Positions 11,737 to 24,913 are shown, numbered from the stretch's first letter. The stretch: 64,000 nt of DNA from Pyrenochaeta sp. MPI-SDFR-AT-0127 (GCA_020747015.1 JAGTJM010000009.1:186001-250000), one strand, 5' to 3'. The notes: generated by a model from the letters alone, not told the origin. Numbers and translations are program-made.

Positions 11737-13145
11737 GGCTGTATATCAATCCACCCGAGTGTCGGGACCTGAGGTTGTATGAAAGGGTTGATAGGCCCTT
11801 GAAGCCTCAATCCACCTGCCTCCCTCCGGAAGCACGGAGAAATTATTCTCCGAGCAATCTTGCCATTTACGATGAGATGGTTCGATTGACGAAATATCAC
11901 AACAGTGCCAATTGCTGGCCTAATTGTACCAATGAAGAAGCTGAATCTAAAGAAGATGCGTCCACAAACTCTCAATAGAATTTAAACCTGCACTATTCCC
12001 TTCTGTACCTCCATGAAGACATTAAACGGGACACACAAGCGTCCACTCCCAACATGGAAACACCAGAGAGATAGTTGCATCGGATACTCGGTCACGTTCT
12101 CTGATTGACAATTGTGCAGATGAAATCTGTGTAGCATTTCCAAGGCTCCATTGCCGCTGGCTCCTAGAGAACACCATTGTCATCCGTGATAACATTGTGA
12201 TCCGCCTGTTCACGCCCAACTTATTCCACCACTAAGCTGCACACCGCAAGGACTACCAAAATGACAAGAACTTTCTCTTGATATTCTAACAGAAGATAAT
12301 ATACTCTGAAGTTTTATGACTACCTTTACATAGCTGTTTACGACCTTTGTTTAACTTTGAAGTGAAGCATATATAGCTCGAAACGTGTAATTCGGCTCAA
12401 AGTTTGGGGCAAAATCGGCATATCCTAATAACAGCTAGGTTATCCCCTAAGACTTTACTAGGAGTCTTGTTATAGGCATGTAGGGCCTTTCCTTTATTGA
12501 AGGTTTAAGATATAGTTTTTGCGACTTTTGTTGGCTGTTAGGGTGTGCAGCTGAGCGGTGAACGCAAATTATTGTTGTACGCAGCTTACTGGTGGGGCAC
12601 ACTATCATGGATGTATCACGTATAGAATCATCTTCGTAGAATGCCCGAGTTAGACTGAGTGCCCTCGGTAACATTGGCTGACTCGCAGATGCCCAGCGAA
12701 GGTATCGGCCAGAATCGGACACAAAATAATAGGCTTCGTTTCGCATCAAGCCGCTCAAAACCGACGCGGCTTGGAGCCAGGGGGAAGACGGTTCGGCTGA
12801 CACCGGAGAATGGCAAGGCAAATTCTTCCTGGTCCTCTTCAGGCTCTTTTCACTAGTTTTGATTCCTTTGGGCCCCCAATTTTAGTACATGATGGAACGA
12901 CATTTCGGCTCCATATTAGGTCATCCGGGGCAGAAACGGGAAATACCCGAAAGGCAAACGGAGCACGGCGCTAATGAAGCATCTCGACCAAAAGTGATTT
13001 CTTTAGGGCGTGATTAGTCACAACTCGCCCCTCCCCCACCTATGAGAACAACGGGCTCCAAAAAAAGTTCTAGTTACTGTTCGAACTTTTGAATCTGTTT
13101 CAATCCCCTTGGAAATATCGATACTGAAGCGTGGAGGTAGTCGCA
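11737..13145. other. Divergent intergenic region (emc7 / MFS transporter)
   Basis: Contains the promoters of emc7 (leftward) and the transporter (rightward). The segment near 12250-12530 is AT-rich with many TA steps and resembles decayed repeat DNA. A 124-codon minus-strand frame near 12447-12821 has no recognisable product and I do not accept it. Confidence 0.45.
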
Positions 13146-14738
13146 ATGGCCTTCACAGACGAAGAGCAGCCGTTGCTTAGGGTGACATACGAAGCAGAGA
13201 ACGCAGAGAATACTGTCAAACACGATGAAGTGATTCTAGACTTTGAACCTTTCGACCCTGCAAACCCTCGAAACTGGAAATCGTCCTTCAAATGGTTCAT
13301 TGTGCTGCTTTTAGCACTTATGGCGTTTACTGTGTAAAGCCTTACCTCTACTTCACAAATGTCAAGACGTGTACACTAATCATATAAATAGAACGTTTAC
13401 TTGTATTGGTGTCGTTCCGGTAGCTCGCAAAATTGTCGAAGACCTCGACAAGAGGCCCGCCAGCTCTTCCAACAGCGCCCTCTTGGTCACTATCTGGGAA
13501 CTAGGCGAGGCGGCAGGTCCTCTACTCATCGCTCCGCTTTCTGAAGTTTTTGGCCGCTACCCTGTCATGAATGGCTGCAACATTGCGTTTATCTCTGCCA
13601 CAATCCTTGCAGTGTGTAGCCAAAGCAGTACATTATTCATCGCTGCAAGAATGCTCACAGGTCTCGCCGTGGCTTCCAACGTACTCAATCCAGCAATCAT
13701 CGGCGATATATTCGAGTCTGAAAAACGCGGCTCGGCGATGAGTCTGATCATGCTTGCCCCACTCATTGGAGGTGCTGTTGGGCCTGCTATTAGCGGCGCC
13801 ATTGCACAGACGATGGGGTGGAGGATGATCCTCATCATTGCAACGGGGCTAGCCGTACTTTGTGAAGTGCTTTTCCTGATGTGCTTCCGGGAGACTTACA
13901 AAATGGCCATCTTGCGACGTAGACAAATGACATTGCGGCAGGAGAGTGGAGAGTTCGAAGATTCATCGAAGATAAATCGTGGGTATGAGAATTTGCTGAA
14001 GCTAAGGAACTCGATCACCAGGCCAGCCATCGTTCTGTTTGGTTCCAAAGTACTCATGCTACTGTCGCTGTATGCATCGGTAGCCTTCAGCTATTTTTAT
14101 GTTATGTCTATCTCATTGCCGATTATCTTGCAGGATGTGTATGGGTTCAACCCTGCTCAGACTGGATCTGCGTTCATTTCGTTCAGTAAGATTTGATCCT
14201 TGGCCGCAATCCCTGAAGACTTGTTGCTAACGAACACATAGGCATCGGTTCCTTTCTCAGCGTTCTCGTCTGCAATTTCAGCCTCGATCATATCTACATT
14301 AGACTTCGCAACCCGTCACACGCTAAAGGCAAGCCCGAGTACCGTCTACCACTTTCCATAATCGGAGCGATGCTACTGCCACTCTCTGTGGCAGGCTACG
14401 GTTGGATTGCCCAATTTCAACTTCCCGCGCCTTTGCTCCTCGTTTCCGTCTCCCTACTTGGCTTCACCCTCCTTCTTACTGTCATACCATTATCGGCATA
14501 CGTTGTTGATGCCTTTGGACTTTATTCAGCCTCTGCCATGACTGGAGTGATCGTCACAAGATGCCTTATGGGGACATTCTTGCCGCTGGCCACTGGACCT
14601 CTCGCTGATCGTCTTGGATATGGCTGGGGATTTACTTGCCTAGGCGCGTTGAGCCTTTGCCTTGGAATTATACCTATTTTGATCCTGCGATATGGCGAGA
14701 AGTGGCGGCAGAGTTCAGAATATACCAGGGACACGTGA
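13146..14738 (+). CDS. Major facilitator superfamily transporter, DHA1 (drug:H+ antiporter) type
   Basis: Plasma-membrane exporter by family. Three exons, 13146-13333, 13392-14185 and 14242-14738, give 492 residues. The ATG at 13146 (CGCAATGGCC) is chosen; the frame extends 15 nt upstream only through a GTG. The cytosolic N-terminus carries DPANPRNW, typical of fungal DHA1 proteins, then the first membrane span. Motif A region is LLIAPLSEVFGRYPV, and an R-rich central loop (AILRRRQ) separates two six-helix halves. Introns of 58 and 56 nt have canonical borders. Substrate cannot be told from sequence. It lies next to a P450 and an S41-type protein, so export of a modified small molecule is possible. 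Confidence 0.85.
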
Positions 14739-15396
14739 GCAACATAGACTATTAGAATTAATATTTACTACGAGAGAAGCACTACAGATAAAGATAAAAC
14801 CAAGAAGTGAGAGACGAGTCTAGTAGGGACTGAAGGACGCATGAAGTGCTAACGCAAAATTTGGGCTGAAGTCGCACCCAAGGCGGATTCTCGTTAAGCA
14901 GTACACTCTCAGTGTTGCCGTGAACAACTCCATATCACAACCACACTTTTACAGATAATAATTAATAGAAACTTGTCATGGTGGCCTCGATTCACATGTC
15001 CTTCCAATCTGAATTTGTAAGGTAGGAAACCCATACCCAAGCAGCAATTAAACACAACTAGTCGCTAAAATCATGTTGCATCATCAGAGGATGTGCTCGT
15101 ATGTATTAATATATGGAGCACGCTGTGAGCGGCGAATGGTAACAAAATCTTGTGTCAAGTTAGTAGCCCGCATACCCTCGCCATCTCCCTGTACTTATAC
15201 TTTGTGTATATGAAACAAATTCCCGTGTGGTATGCAGGGGCTGAGAAGTACTAGAATGGTCACCGACATACAAATGAAGTTTGATGAACCAGCGTATGCA
15301 TATTCTTTCCAAGTCACAGACATGATATATGTAAACTTAGTGCATTGAGCTCTACCAATTTTATGGTATATATGAGTGTGGAGTTCGAAGCCGTAT
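14739..15396. other. Intergenic region between the transporter and the P450 (convergent 3' ends)
   Basis: About 660 bp of AT-rich sequence between two convergent genes. I see no gene or structured repeat. Confidence 0.5.
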
Positions 15397-17028
15397 CTAC
15401 TCATTCAAATGGCCCACTATAGGGGGCCTTTCCGTTTCCGCCCTCCTAAACTCGTCGTTAATCAACTTTCTTTTCGCCTCGCTCCTGACCTTCAGCATGA
15501 CCGGCATATGCTCCCCGGGGTTTCCTGGCATTTCTCCAGGGTAGTCTTGTGGATTCAATGGCAACTTAGCATGTGGTGCTGGTACAATTTCAAAAGCCCA
15601 TACCAACCGCATAATTGCTATGGCAAGCGAGCGCTCTGCAATGTGGTATCCCGGACAAATACGTCGACCGGACCCGAAAGCAAAGTGGTCCCGCTTCTTC
15701 ACGTCAGACGCATTCTTGCTCTCTTCGCTGGTTGTCAGATCACCTTCGAAGCGTTCTGGCCAGAATCGCTCGGGGTCTTGGTGACGCGTGGGATCGTGGC
15801 CAATAGCCCAAGCATTGAGATGTATTCGTGCTCCTTTGGGAATGCGATATCCACCGTATGTTATATCCTTTTTGCTCGTGTGTGGATGACCCAATGCCAC
15901 TGGTGGTCGCCACCGCCATACTTCCTTCATCAAATATCGAACATAGGGTATATTCTCAAGGTCTGCGTAGACGGGCAAGCGGTCATCAGTTCCAACCACA
16001 GCTTCGATGTGTTTACGTGCCACTTCTTGGACATCGGGAAATTGCATCATCGCTTCGAGGAAAGACCATGTAGACATCTTGCTCGTGTCTGCTGCGCCAA
16101 TAATGAGCATGAAAGCAAGGTATGCGGCTTCGGAGGTATCCTCGAAGCCCATTTTCTTTTCATCTTGGAGCACCCTGGCAAGAAAAGAATCGCTGGGGTC
16201 AAGGTTGTTAACAGCAGCCTCGACGCGCCGCATACGCTTGAGACACCAGCGTAGGTTGTCTTGGAACAGAGCACGTGCTTTTTGCTCCCAGGGCTTCAGA
16301 AAAAGTGGGAGGTTGTCTAGAATGGGCAATATGTCGACAATGTGAGCTCCAGGAAGTGTTCCCAGGATCTGTTCTAGTCCACTCTTGAATATATAATCGA
16401 TAGTAGAATCGTCGTTCGGCAAGTCCATTCCGAATGTCTGACAGGCAAATGTACTATATGTGTACCGTCCTATCGCGTTAAATAGGCTGACACTACTATT
16501 TGCGAGTGAGGCATCATTGACTACTTGATGCAAGAACTTCGCCGTCTCGTAATGTAGATACGGAAGACCTGCGTCGGCGCGAGAAACACTGGTCATACCC
16601 TGTAGGATGACCTTTCTCTGGTGCTTCCACCGCGGATGGCTTGCGGGCAGTAATAACACATTCTTTTGATCGCAAATCTGCTCATTGCTGACAATCCATC
16701 GTGGGCGCTCCGAAGTGGCGGAGGACTGCTTGTCGAAAATTTCTTTGACAGCAGGGTCGCTGTTGATAAAGTACTCTGTGAAGGGGCCTACTTGCACACG
16801 TACTATTTCACCGTATGCACGTGCCCATTTTGCGAACAGGAGGTGCTGTTGACCTTTTCGGGTTGCGCCTAGGATGTCGAGCATGTTCCCGAGGAGAGGT
16901 AGGCCTGGAGGCCGAGGGGCTAAGGGCAACTTGTCCTTCTCTTGAGACCATTTTTGAAGCTTGAGAACAAGAAGACCGACTGCCGCCATGCCCAAGAGCA
17001 CCCATAGAGGTATTCCCAGGAAATCCAT
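15397..17028 (-). CDS. Cytochrome P450 monooxygenase
   Basis: Haem-thiolate oxygenase anchored in the ER. The uninterrupted frame from the ATG at 17028 gives 543 residues and starts MDFLGIPLWVLLGMAAVGLL, a classic anchor, followed by the Pro-rich hinge PLAPRPPGLPLLGN. Other landmarks in order: I-helix region LIIGAADTSK (AADT replaces the usual AGxDT), KEVWRWRP (ExxR), PERFWPERFEGD (PERF region) and FAFGSGRRICPGYH with the haem-ligand Cys at about residue 458. An in-frame ATG also exists at 17082; it would add 18 polar residues before the anchor, so I prefer 17028. Similar to the broad fungal group that includes O-methylsterigmatocystin oxidoreductase-like enzymes; substrate unknown. Confidence 0.9.
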   Translation of the reverse strand: MDFLGIPLWVLLGMAAVGLLVLKLQKWSQEKDKLPLAPRPPGLPLLGNMLDILGATRKGQQHLLFAKWARAYGEIVRVQVGPFTEYFINSDPAVKEIFDKQSSATSERPRWIVSNEQICDQKNVLLLPASHPRWKHQRKVILQGMTSVSRADAGLPYLHYETAKFLHQVVNDASLANSSVSLFNAIGRYTYSTFACQTFGMDLPNDDSTIDYIFKSGLEQILGTLPGAHIVDILPILDNLPLFLKPWEQKARALFQDNLRWCLKRMRRVEAAVNNLDPSDSFLARVLQDEKKMGFEDTSEAAYLAFMLIIGAADTSKMSTWSFLEAMMQFPDVQEVARKHIEAVVGTDDRLPVYADLENIPYVRYLMKEVWRWRPPVALGHPHTSKKDITYGGYRIPKGARIHLNAWAIGHDPTRHQDPERFWPERFEGDLTTSEESKNASDVKKRDHFAFGSGRRICPGYHIAERSLAIAIMRLVWAFEIVPAPHAKLPLNPQDYPGEMPGNPGEHMPVMLKVRSEAKRKLINDEFRRAETERPPIVGHLNE

Positions 17029-17785
17029 TGCTGTGAAGATTCTCAAGAACGATTGTGACTTGGCTCGAAGGCAAATTGCCATCGAGACTCTTATGTCTTC
17101 CACGCATCGCACGCCGCGGGCTCCGACACTTTCACAAGATTCACACTAAATCACCACCGAGAGTGAACTAAGTACCTCGATCTTCGTCTGAAGTAGGTTA
17201 GACTAGCTCAATGATGAATAGCGTCCACCTTCCGGACAACATCGACAACACAAACGACGATAATCTAGCGTCCAGCCGAAGTGGAGGCCTTGAAAGGACC
17301 TAGAAATAAGCACCGAGGATCCATGCTACATTACCATATATGCACATGAAAAGGAGGGTAGTGGTGTCCAGAAGGTCAGCAAGCTTTACTAATCGGAACA
17401 TGATCCCCACATGCCGAGAACAGCCTTCGAACGCAAAACTCCGAGTGGATGGCTGGCAACCTAGTGTTATGGAACAGCCCTCCTGCCGTCCAATGGCTGT
17501 GGAAGGAGAGACCCAGCGTCTAGCCTACATATGAGGCTCATCCATATTTAGCTAGTTCGGTAGCTTTTACATGATCACTGAGATTCACATTTGCTCACCG
17601 TGCTCCCCAACACCTAGGACACAGACAGTGCTTGATTTTACTTGATCAGATTTAAAGACAGGAAAAAAATCTTCTTTGTTGAAGTTAAAGGGTATTTGAC
17701 ATTACTCATAATGGCGTCGAAGCAAGAAAGTTCTATAGACGGCCGGACAAAGCATACAAGAAAGAAATTAGTTGCCGAGCAACCT
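17029..17785. other. Intergenic region between the P450 and the S41-like gene
   Basis: Both flanking genes read leftward, so this is the P450 promoter and the end of the peptidase-like gene. The stretch 17630-17720 is AT-rich. No gene seen. Confidence 0.5.
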
Positions 17786-20294
17786 CTATAAAACTATTAA
17801 CATCGCCGTGGCCGCGGCAAACAGGGCTGCTGCCCCCGAAATGCTTATAGCAGAAGCCGCACTATTGGTTTGAGTCAGATTCTGAGTGCTGCTGCTGCTC
17901 TTCCTCTGTCCCGGAAACGGCTGGTTATTCACAACTCCAATCGCGGTTTTATGGCCCATGCTGCCTGGAACGCATTCGCCCTTGCCCCACTTGGCATCAG
18001 CGGCCTGTTTCCATAGTGACAAGGGGTTAAGGAATGTTTCTTTTGTATAGAAAAGTCGGCAGTCGGCAGCGTCATAGATGAATTCCAATGGCGTTTCAGT
18101 GGAATCACCCTCTCTATAGTTGTTCAAAGAATTTATGCCGCCAACCAAGTACGTGCCAGGGATATGGGCTGTGCGTTTATATATTTGTGTCGCCTGGTAT
18201 ATGCGTCCCACAGCGGTTGTGTCGTTGAGTTTGGCCGCGATCCATTCTCCATCGAGGACTTCTGCAGTCTTTATCGTGCGAACAGCGAATTGTTTCAAAT
18301 CATCAAGGTTGAGTATTTGGGCGCCTTTTGATCCCCCAACACCTTGGCTTGGTGCGTTAAGCGGTCGACCGCCGAAGACGATGGTTTGAACTTTGCCTTG
18401 CTCGCGCATGAGCTCGGAGAATATGGCGCAGGTGGAACCACAATAGCCGTCCTGGAGGATAATGATGTTCTCTGCCTGGAAGGGCTGAGAAGGAGTCGGC
18501 TGCTCATTGTAACCTGTCAGGCTCACGTCTAGGGTGTGTCCGCCTATATTGTCGGAGAACTGTATTTTGTCAGTCCATGGGAGGTCTTTGTCAGGCTTCA
18601 AACGTAAGAACTCACATTATAGCGGCGAACACCGGTGAAGGTATCGTCATGGAGGGTATATGGCCCGAAATAGTCCGAGTAGTTCTTATATAGCTGTCTC
18701 TTCTCGTCTAATATATTAGACCAGAGAAAGGGACTTGAAATGCCATAGTCTCCATCTTTCCAGTCGGAAGTCATTATACCATCGATGTTGGTACCTTCGA
18801 TGGCTAGGTCGGCGACTATGGCACTGTAATAGTGGAACGCTTCATGAGCGCGATATCGGGTTGCACCATAAGGTTCCATCGTGGGGAAAATCTGGCGGAA
18901 GAGCTCGAAGCCCATGTCGATGGTTCCGCCTCCGTTACCGCGAAGGTCAATGACTAATTTCTTCTTACCTTGCTTCACAGAATTTGCAAAGAACGATCGA
19001 ACTTGCTGCTGTGTCTGAACAAAGCCTGCCACTCTTGGGATGAGATTCGTGTCTATAGCCGTCGGGTCGAAACTTGGAACCGCCAGAACTGCCACATCAC
19101 CGTAATTGCTTTCATTGAAGTAATAGCCGGAGAATCTGCCCGATTCCTGTATGAAGATAGGTTTGGGATAACCAGGAAGACTGGAAGAAGGCTTTGACGT
19201 TGGCGCCGGAGTTGGCGTGGGAGGGTTTGTTGCTCTGACCCTTAAACCACCTGCTGGTTGCGGCGGCTTATGTGGCCCCTGACAGAAAGCCTGAAAAAAT
19301 GAAGCCCCGTCATGGACTGTTGAAAAATCGTATTCCGGTTCGATGATAGCAAAGTTCTCGATAGTCTCAATAGTACCATTGGCAAAGGCTAGTGTTGTAT
19401 TCGCACCATCGTACACGTAGTGTGTCAGGAACAAGCCACCCTCATCGATTCCAAGCGCTTGCAGTGTTGGGTTTGGAAAGATGGTGTTATACCGGGCGTC
19501 GGCGTCGTGATACATCGTTCCGGAGGAGTAATCCTCTAGGTATTCTGATGCGTTTTTACCATTGATGCTTATGATTGGTGAAGGCGTGAAGCCTAAACTA
19601 TCGTCCTGCACAATTTCTCTTTGTAGGTATATTTTAGGCAACGACAGTCCATCTTCCGAGAGTGATACGATACCGCCTACCACTCTCACAAATTGAAAAA
19701 CGGTGGTCAAGTCGGTCTGAAATTGGAGGTGGAAATCACCGGCTCCTGAGATCGAAGACAGTCAGCCGATGTAGTTGAGCCAAGAAAGGGTTTTGAGCAA
19801 ACTCTGCTAAATGATTGGAATTATGACTTACTATCAAGCAGTGCCCGTATGGCGAATTGCACTTCGTAGTCGCTCGTAAAAGTAGTACCATCTTTTATTG
19901 CTGCTACCATTTTGTCAAGAGATCCCATGATATCAAGGGGTTCAATCTGCCCTTCAACACCGGTTTTCAGATATGCAAGTGTTGACTGGTATTCCAAGTA
20001 CTCTTTCAACTCTTGGATTTCCTTGATATCTCCTTCAACGTCAACCGGAATACTCTGCAAACATTCAAAGGCAAGCTCTGCAGGAACATAAATGGAGGTT
20101 GTAGCAGAGACAGATTGCGCTCTTTGATCAGCCCAGAGCGCAGAGACCTGCGCACATGGCTCGTCCCCATTTCGGCGTTTGTCTAAGATGGAACGGGGTG
20201 GAAAGTCCTCAAAGAGTGGCACCTTGCGAGGTATGTGGAAAACATTTGCTTGTGCGGCGGTGCTCGCTGCTAGAAGGGGGAGAAGGAGTTGCAT
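17786..20294 (-). CDS. Secreted GPI-anchored peptidase S41 (tail-specific protease/CPAF-like) family protein
   Basis: Three exons on the minus strand, 20294-19832, 19745-18616 and 18559-17786, encode 788 residues. A signal peptide (MQLLLPLLAASTAAQA) begins the protein. A Pro/Thr-rich linker lies at about residues 328-345 (TNPPTPTPAPTSKPSSS). The S41 core shows VIDLRGNGGG at about residue 420 and DGYCGSTC, with the candidate nucleophile Ser at about 573 inside a Cys-flanked motif. The C-terminus is Ser/Thr-rich and ends in a hydrophobic segment (ISISGAAALFAAATAMLIVL), a typical GPI signal. Such proteins are common in filamentous fungi. A relative, UstP, lies in the ustiloxin peptide cluster; a P450 and an MFS exporter also adjoin here. 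Confidence 0.85.
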
Positions 20295-23200
20295 CTCGAC
20301 GATTAGCAGTCAAGTGTAGTCTGCGGGAAAGAACGTTGCCGCTGGACAGTCTCGCTTTCAGACTGCTGGCTGTACTCTTGTACTGTGGCAAGGCATCGAC
20401 AGCCACTCTTGTCGAGCTGTACAGCCCCATGCTGGAAGATTCAGCTCATGAGCCGAACCAAAGTACTCATTCAAGTGTGCGGCTGAGGTGCGATGAGTTT
20501 GGAAACATCTCGCTTAATGACCATTTTCCTCAATACTAGACCCATTAAGACGATAAAAGTCGACATACCGGGCCGATTCACCTCTGAAAGCTCGTTAAAA
20601 TTCTATATGATAGGTGTTGATTGGCTTCAGCGCTTCACTGCCACAGTGCTAGCCACTCGAGCAGCGTCTAATTTGGGCCCACAAAAAGTTAGTCTGTTCT
20701 AGCGTCTGTGGAGGCTTACAGCTCTACCCTTCAACTAATAGGAGGTGGAAAAGAGCAGGGCGTCCCGTGACCACCAGCTGAGCCGATGAGGCTGTGCTCT
20801 CGCTTGTAGTTTCCTCAATCAAGACTCTGCTTTCTGAAGTCTACCAAATGGAGGGGTTTTAAGCCATCTGACGGCTTTCATAGCCTCAATTGTTTGAGCC
20901 ACAGCTTCGAAGCAGTGTGCAATAGGCCGCCACAGCGCACTTGGAGCATGCGGGTCAAGATACCGGGCCAGTCCCGGACACAATGTTTAGTTGTGATGCA
21001 GATGCTCGGTAGTCCACTTTATCACCACCAAAGTCATGGTGTCAGAAATTTACGATTCAGTGCAGCTCTGAACAAGGAGGGGCTTGCATGGCCCTGAAAT
21101 TGTGATAGTTGATGTGATGAGATTGATTTCGTAAATACAACGACCGAGCTGCGATAACATTCAAGATAGGGGTTCAGAGGATCCTTGCGCGATGCCCTGT
21201 TGAGCCCCCTTCTGGGACGATGAATTTAATGACAGCGAGACGCTTGTTCGACACTGTATAATTCTGTATGTGGATTGGCGTTGGAATGCCACAAGGTATA
21301 TTATAAACCTCTTGCGGACCACACTGACCAAATGCGTCGAGGATGACATTAGCAGGTCTAACCGTTACAGGCCTGACCTTCAGACTGCGAGCAGCGCCTT
21401 GAAACTGGAATTCCAAATCGAGTATAATCTGGTGCTGTTGCAGGCAGTTGTCCTCCGACGCGTTGGAGCCGATACCCTGTGAAGGATGGAATCGTTTTGT
21501 GCAAAGATTGGACACGAGTCGAACCCACTATAATCTCTTGGCAGCAATAAGCAATTTCTGATACATTGGGGGAGTTGACACATGTGCAATAAAACTGAAG
21601 AGCTCGACGTGACATGAAGTCACATTCACCAGGTCGCATTCGAAGAAATTAAGTTCGCGCAGAGTTACAAACCCTGCAGCGGGATGTCTGTTTGGTTTGA
21701 CTCAGGAGATGTTCCATAGTAGAGCAGGGTGAAAATTTGTGGAACACCAATGGCTGGCAACGACACGACTCTTAGCCTTGCAAACGCTATCACTAGAAAG
21801 ATGGAGGAAATGATCCGCAGATAAAGCTCTGAGAAATGCATGTATGAATTTGAATAAGTTGCGCATCTTACAGCAGACGTTTCACAAGACGGCTGAAGTG
21901 CGAGACTGCGGCGTTTCTAACGGGACCTCATAGAGGTTGATTTATCATGTGATCGCTGGCAAAGTCATGATTTCTGCAACTTGCAACTTGCTTGTTGCCG
22001 GTTGAAGGATAAAAATGCAAGAGCCTGAGAATAGAGGAAGTTCGGTGCGCGGTTTGAAAGTCCGAATGCAGATCCGGGCCGAGCGTTATTGCGATAATAA
22101 TCCGGGGCGAAAGGACTACAACTCACGCAAAGAGCGGTGCCCAGACACGAACAGGATGGTGTGTGCAGTAGACAATATAGATCGCCATTGGGTGAAACTC
22201 AAGTCGGGAGAAGGGGGAGAGGCTCTTCTTAGCGCCAAGCTGATCTACGCTTCTCCGTAACCCCAAAGCAAAATCGATCTACTATGGACTTGGCAGTTCA
22301 TCAAGAATGATTCTTGCTGTGGAGCAAGCGTGGATTGTGCACTTGCCAAGACGGCTGCAATTAAGGGTTGTTTCGTCGAAGACTCAAAGACCAAGAGTCC
22401 AAAGAATTGGCCCAAGAGCGGCATTTGAAAATCATCGCGCAAAAGGGCCTTGTGAAGTTGTCGCCAACCCAGTGAAATTTGCCGTACAGTAACATCAAAG
22501 ACAAGGCAAGGAATAGGAGACGCTGTTCCTCTGGTTGTTGAAACGCACAAATTTGCGGCTCGCGCAAGAGCCGAGCTCAAAGTACACCTGCACCAGAGCC
22601 TGGCATAAAAAAAGAGGTCAGCGATTCGATTGCTTGACAGGATTTGGATTGCTTGTTCAAGCTCGGGATTCGTTGCCAAGTCACACAATTTGAGGATGAT
22701 CCTAGGATTTGAATCTGCGGGGGGACGAAAGCAAATGGCTGGGGAGCGAAATGTGGGCGGCTTCAGAGAAACAAAACTCGCCCCGTGAGTTTCAGAGGCT
22801 GCTGCAAACCTTCCTGTTTGGTGGTGATGGTTAGGCTTCTGCAAGTCATGAGCGCAATGGTGGTTCCGGCAGACAGGAACGTGAAACAAGGCTCACAGAA
22901 AGTTTTGTTAAGGTTTGGCCAGCGAATCGTAGGGTGCAGGCGAGAAGGGATTTTCGGGTAGAGCCTAGCTCAGTCACCAAAGGTAAAGAATGGTGAAACT
23001 TGTCGGAGGATGGACTAGACGAAACAATGGCTGTCCAAAAAGAAGGCGAAAGAAAGCACGAAGATCAATTGCCACAGCGCTCGAGGCAGGGCAGCCGGCA
23101 TGTTCCAAGCATGTCAGGATGCGACAGGCGGAGAAGCGCAACAATCTCAGGGTACACAGGGTAGTTCGATGTTGAGGATGTGGATGCGCTCGCGTAATTG

Positions 23201-24913
23201 CCGCACCGTTTGATGCGGTGTGAATAGTGAGGCTGGGCAGTTGCCGGCGAAGCATCGGCAGTGGGCGAGCACAGGCCAGGGGCGAGGGTGGCGGGAGGGC
23301 CATGTCACGTGGGGGTCAAAGCCGCCCGCGGGCGCGCAACTGGTTGAGAAGGCGCGACCGGGAGCGAGCAGCGAGGATGAGGATGAGGATGAGGGCATGC
23401 CCTGGGCTGGCCGGTGCCAAGCATGGCGGATGTTGAGAAAGGCGTTGCGCAAATGAGTGTTTGAGACGAGGCAGCGTATTGAGCCTGGTGGAGACGACAT
23501 TTGTATGACAATAATATCCGATGTAATTGGAGCCAGTTGCCCAGGAAACTCGGCAGCAGGGCGTGTGATTGGGTGCGCTGGGCATATCTAATCATCGGTC
23601 AGACTGGTTTGAGCCTGTCCCCGAGGAGCCGGCCTAGTGCTGGCTTAATCAGAGGGATAGGCGGGCACTTTCGGTCCTTTTTGCAGGTACCGTCGCATCC
23701 CTGGGCACGCGGGGGGGGGAGCCCGAGGTGCACAGTTGCGCAAGAGCATGGGGAGGGCAGCGAGGGAGCACGAGGGAGGGATGTGAGGCAGGAGACGACG
23801 TGGATCACAACCATGGGCGAGCATGGCCGTGGGTTCGTGGGTTCGTGGGTCTCGCAGGGCCGCTAGGGCAGAAAATTGCGAAAAGCGCGCAGTCTGCTGG
23901 CTGGGGGTGGGTGGGGGATTTGTCTCGTGCGAGAGGCAGAAAATGCCTCGCACGCAGCTCCGTTGAGCAGCGCAGGGCAGCGAAAGGGCCAAGGTGCGAA
24001 GCTTTTATCATGCTGAGAGCAAAGCTTGGTGTCCAAGATGCAGCCATTCGCAGCAAGGCGCGGGCGAGGGCGGACGCTGGCGGTGGGACGCATGCGGCCT
24101 GCTCAACGTCATAAGACACGATCCCTGCGCGCGCTGCACGCTTCTCGCGCTATCCCACAGCTTAATCTCTGCTGCCGCGCTGCGTCGCGCTATCAGACGG
24201 TCCCAGATGGCGCGGCAGCACTAGCACGAGGGCGTGCAGAGGGCCAGATACGGCCGTGGGTGTGCGCGCGCAATGGACATGGTAGAGAAACAAAAGCTGC
24301 GGGAGCAGACGCGGAAAGGGTTCCAGACGGCGGCGGCCAAGCTGCGGCCCTGGTACGGCAACGAGCCTGGTCAGCAGCAGCAGTGTCATCAGCGTCGCCA
24401 GCGTCACCAGCGTCACCAGCATCCGGGGGCAGGGGGGGACATGTTTGCCAGAATTAAGCCAGAGTGGCGCCCATCTTTGCTCGCTTTGGATGCGCCTCTG
24501 ATGTAGCGTGTGCGTGCGGCGCACGGGCCCCGCGCTGCCGGCCATCAACAACAGAACAGCTCCGGCGTGCTCGGCTTGGACCCAACCATTGACAGCTAGT
24601 TTGAACGAAAATCGCGCAACGAAGCCCACGGGTCGGTGCTTGCTCAGATTTTTCCCTGGCCCAGTCGCCGCGCCCAGCGAGCCGCTGCTTATAACCCAGA
24701 GCCTCGCGCCTTTCTGAAAGCTTTTTCCCAGAGGAGGCCTTGCTCGCTGCTGTTACCTTTGCTGAGCTTGCTTCGACCCCGACACTGCAAATCAACCACC
24801 CTCCCCCCCTCTGTCCGGTCGCTGGGAGCCTTCTCTGTGCATGAGTTTCTGGATAGCATAATACCCCCCTCCTAGTTCCTCTCGACAGCTCGCATTCTTT
24901 GCGCCCCGTCAAC
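20295..24913. other. 4.6-kb gene-poor region upstream of pma1
   Basis: No convincing gene. From about 22.9 kb to 24.9 kb the DNA becomes GC-rich, and long antisense-overlapping frames appear on both strands, which is what GC-rich noncoding DNA produces. A 214-codon minus frame at 22245-22889 has no family resemblance. The final 250 bases are C/T-rich and look like the pma1 leader. The size suits a large promoter for a very highly expressed gene. Confidence 0.5.
24385..24420 (+). repeat. Short tandem repeat, four copies of a 9-mer (GTCAYCAGC type)
   Basis: Four adjacent 9-nt units (GTCATCAGC, GTCGCCAGC, GTCACCAGC, GTCACCAGC), preceded by a short CAG run. Located about 500 bp upstream of the pma1 start. 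Confidence 0.8.

Noticed and set aside
21174..21640. Overlapping minus-strand frames with scattered Cys
   Set aside because: No signal peptide, no consistent frame and no spliced model that holds; not supported as a small secreted protein.
22245..22889. 214-codon minus-strand frame
   Set aside because: No family likeness, no splice logic, overlapped by antisense frames; likely chance.
23147..24630. Several long frames on both strands
   Set aside because: GC-rich noncoding DNA gives long stop-free runs in many frames at once; composition is Arg/Ala/Gly/Pro-rich in all of them.
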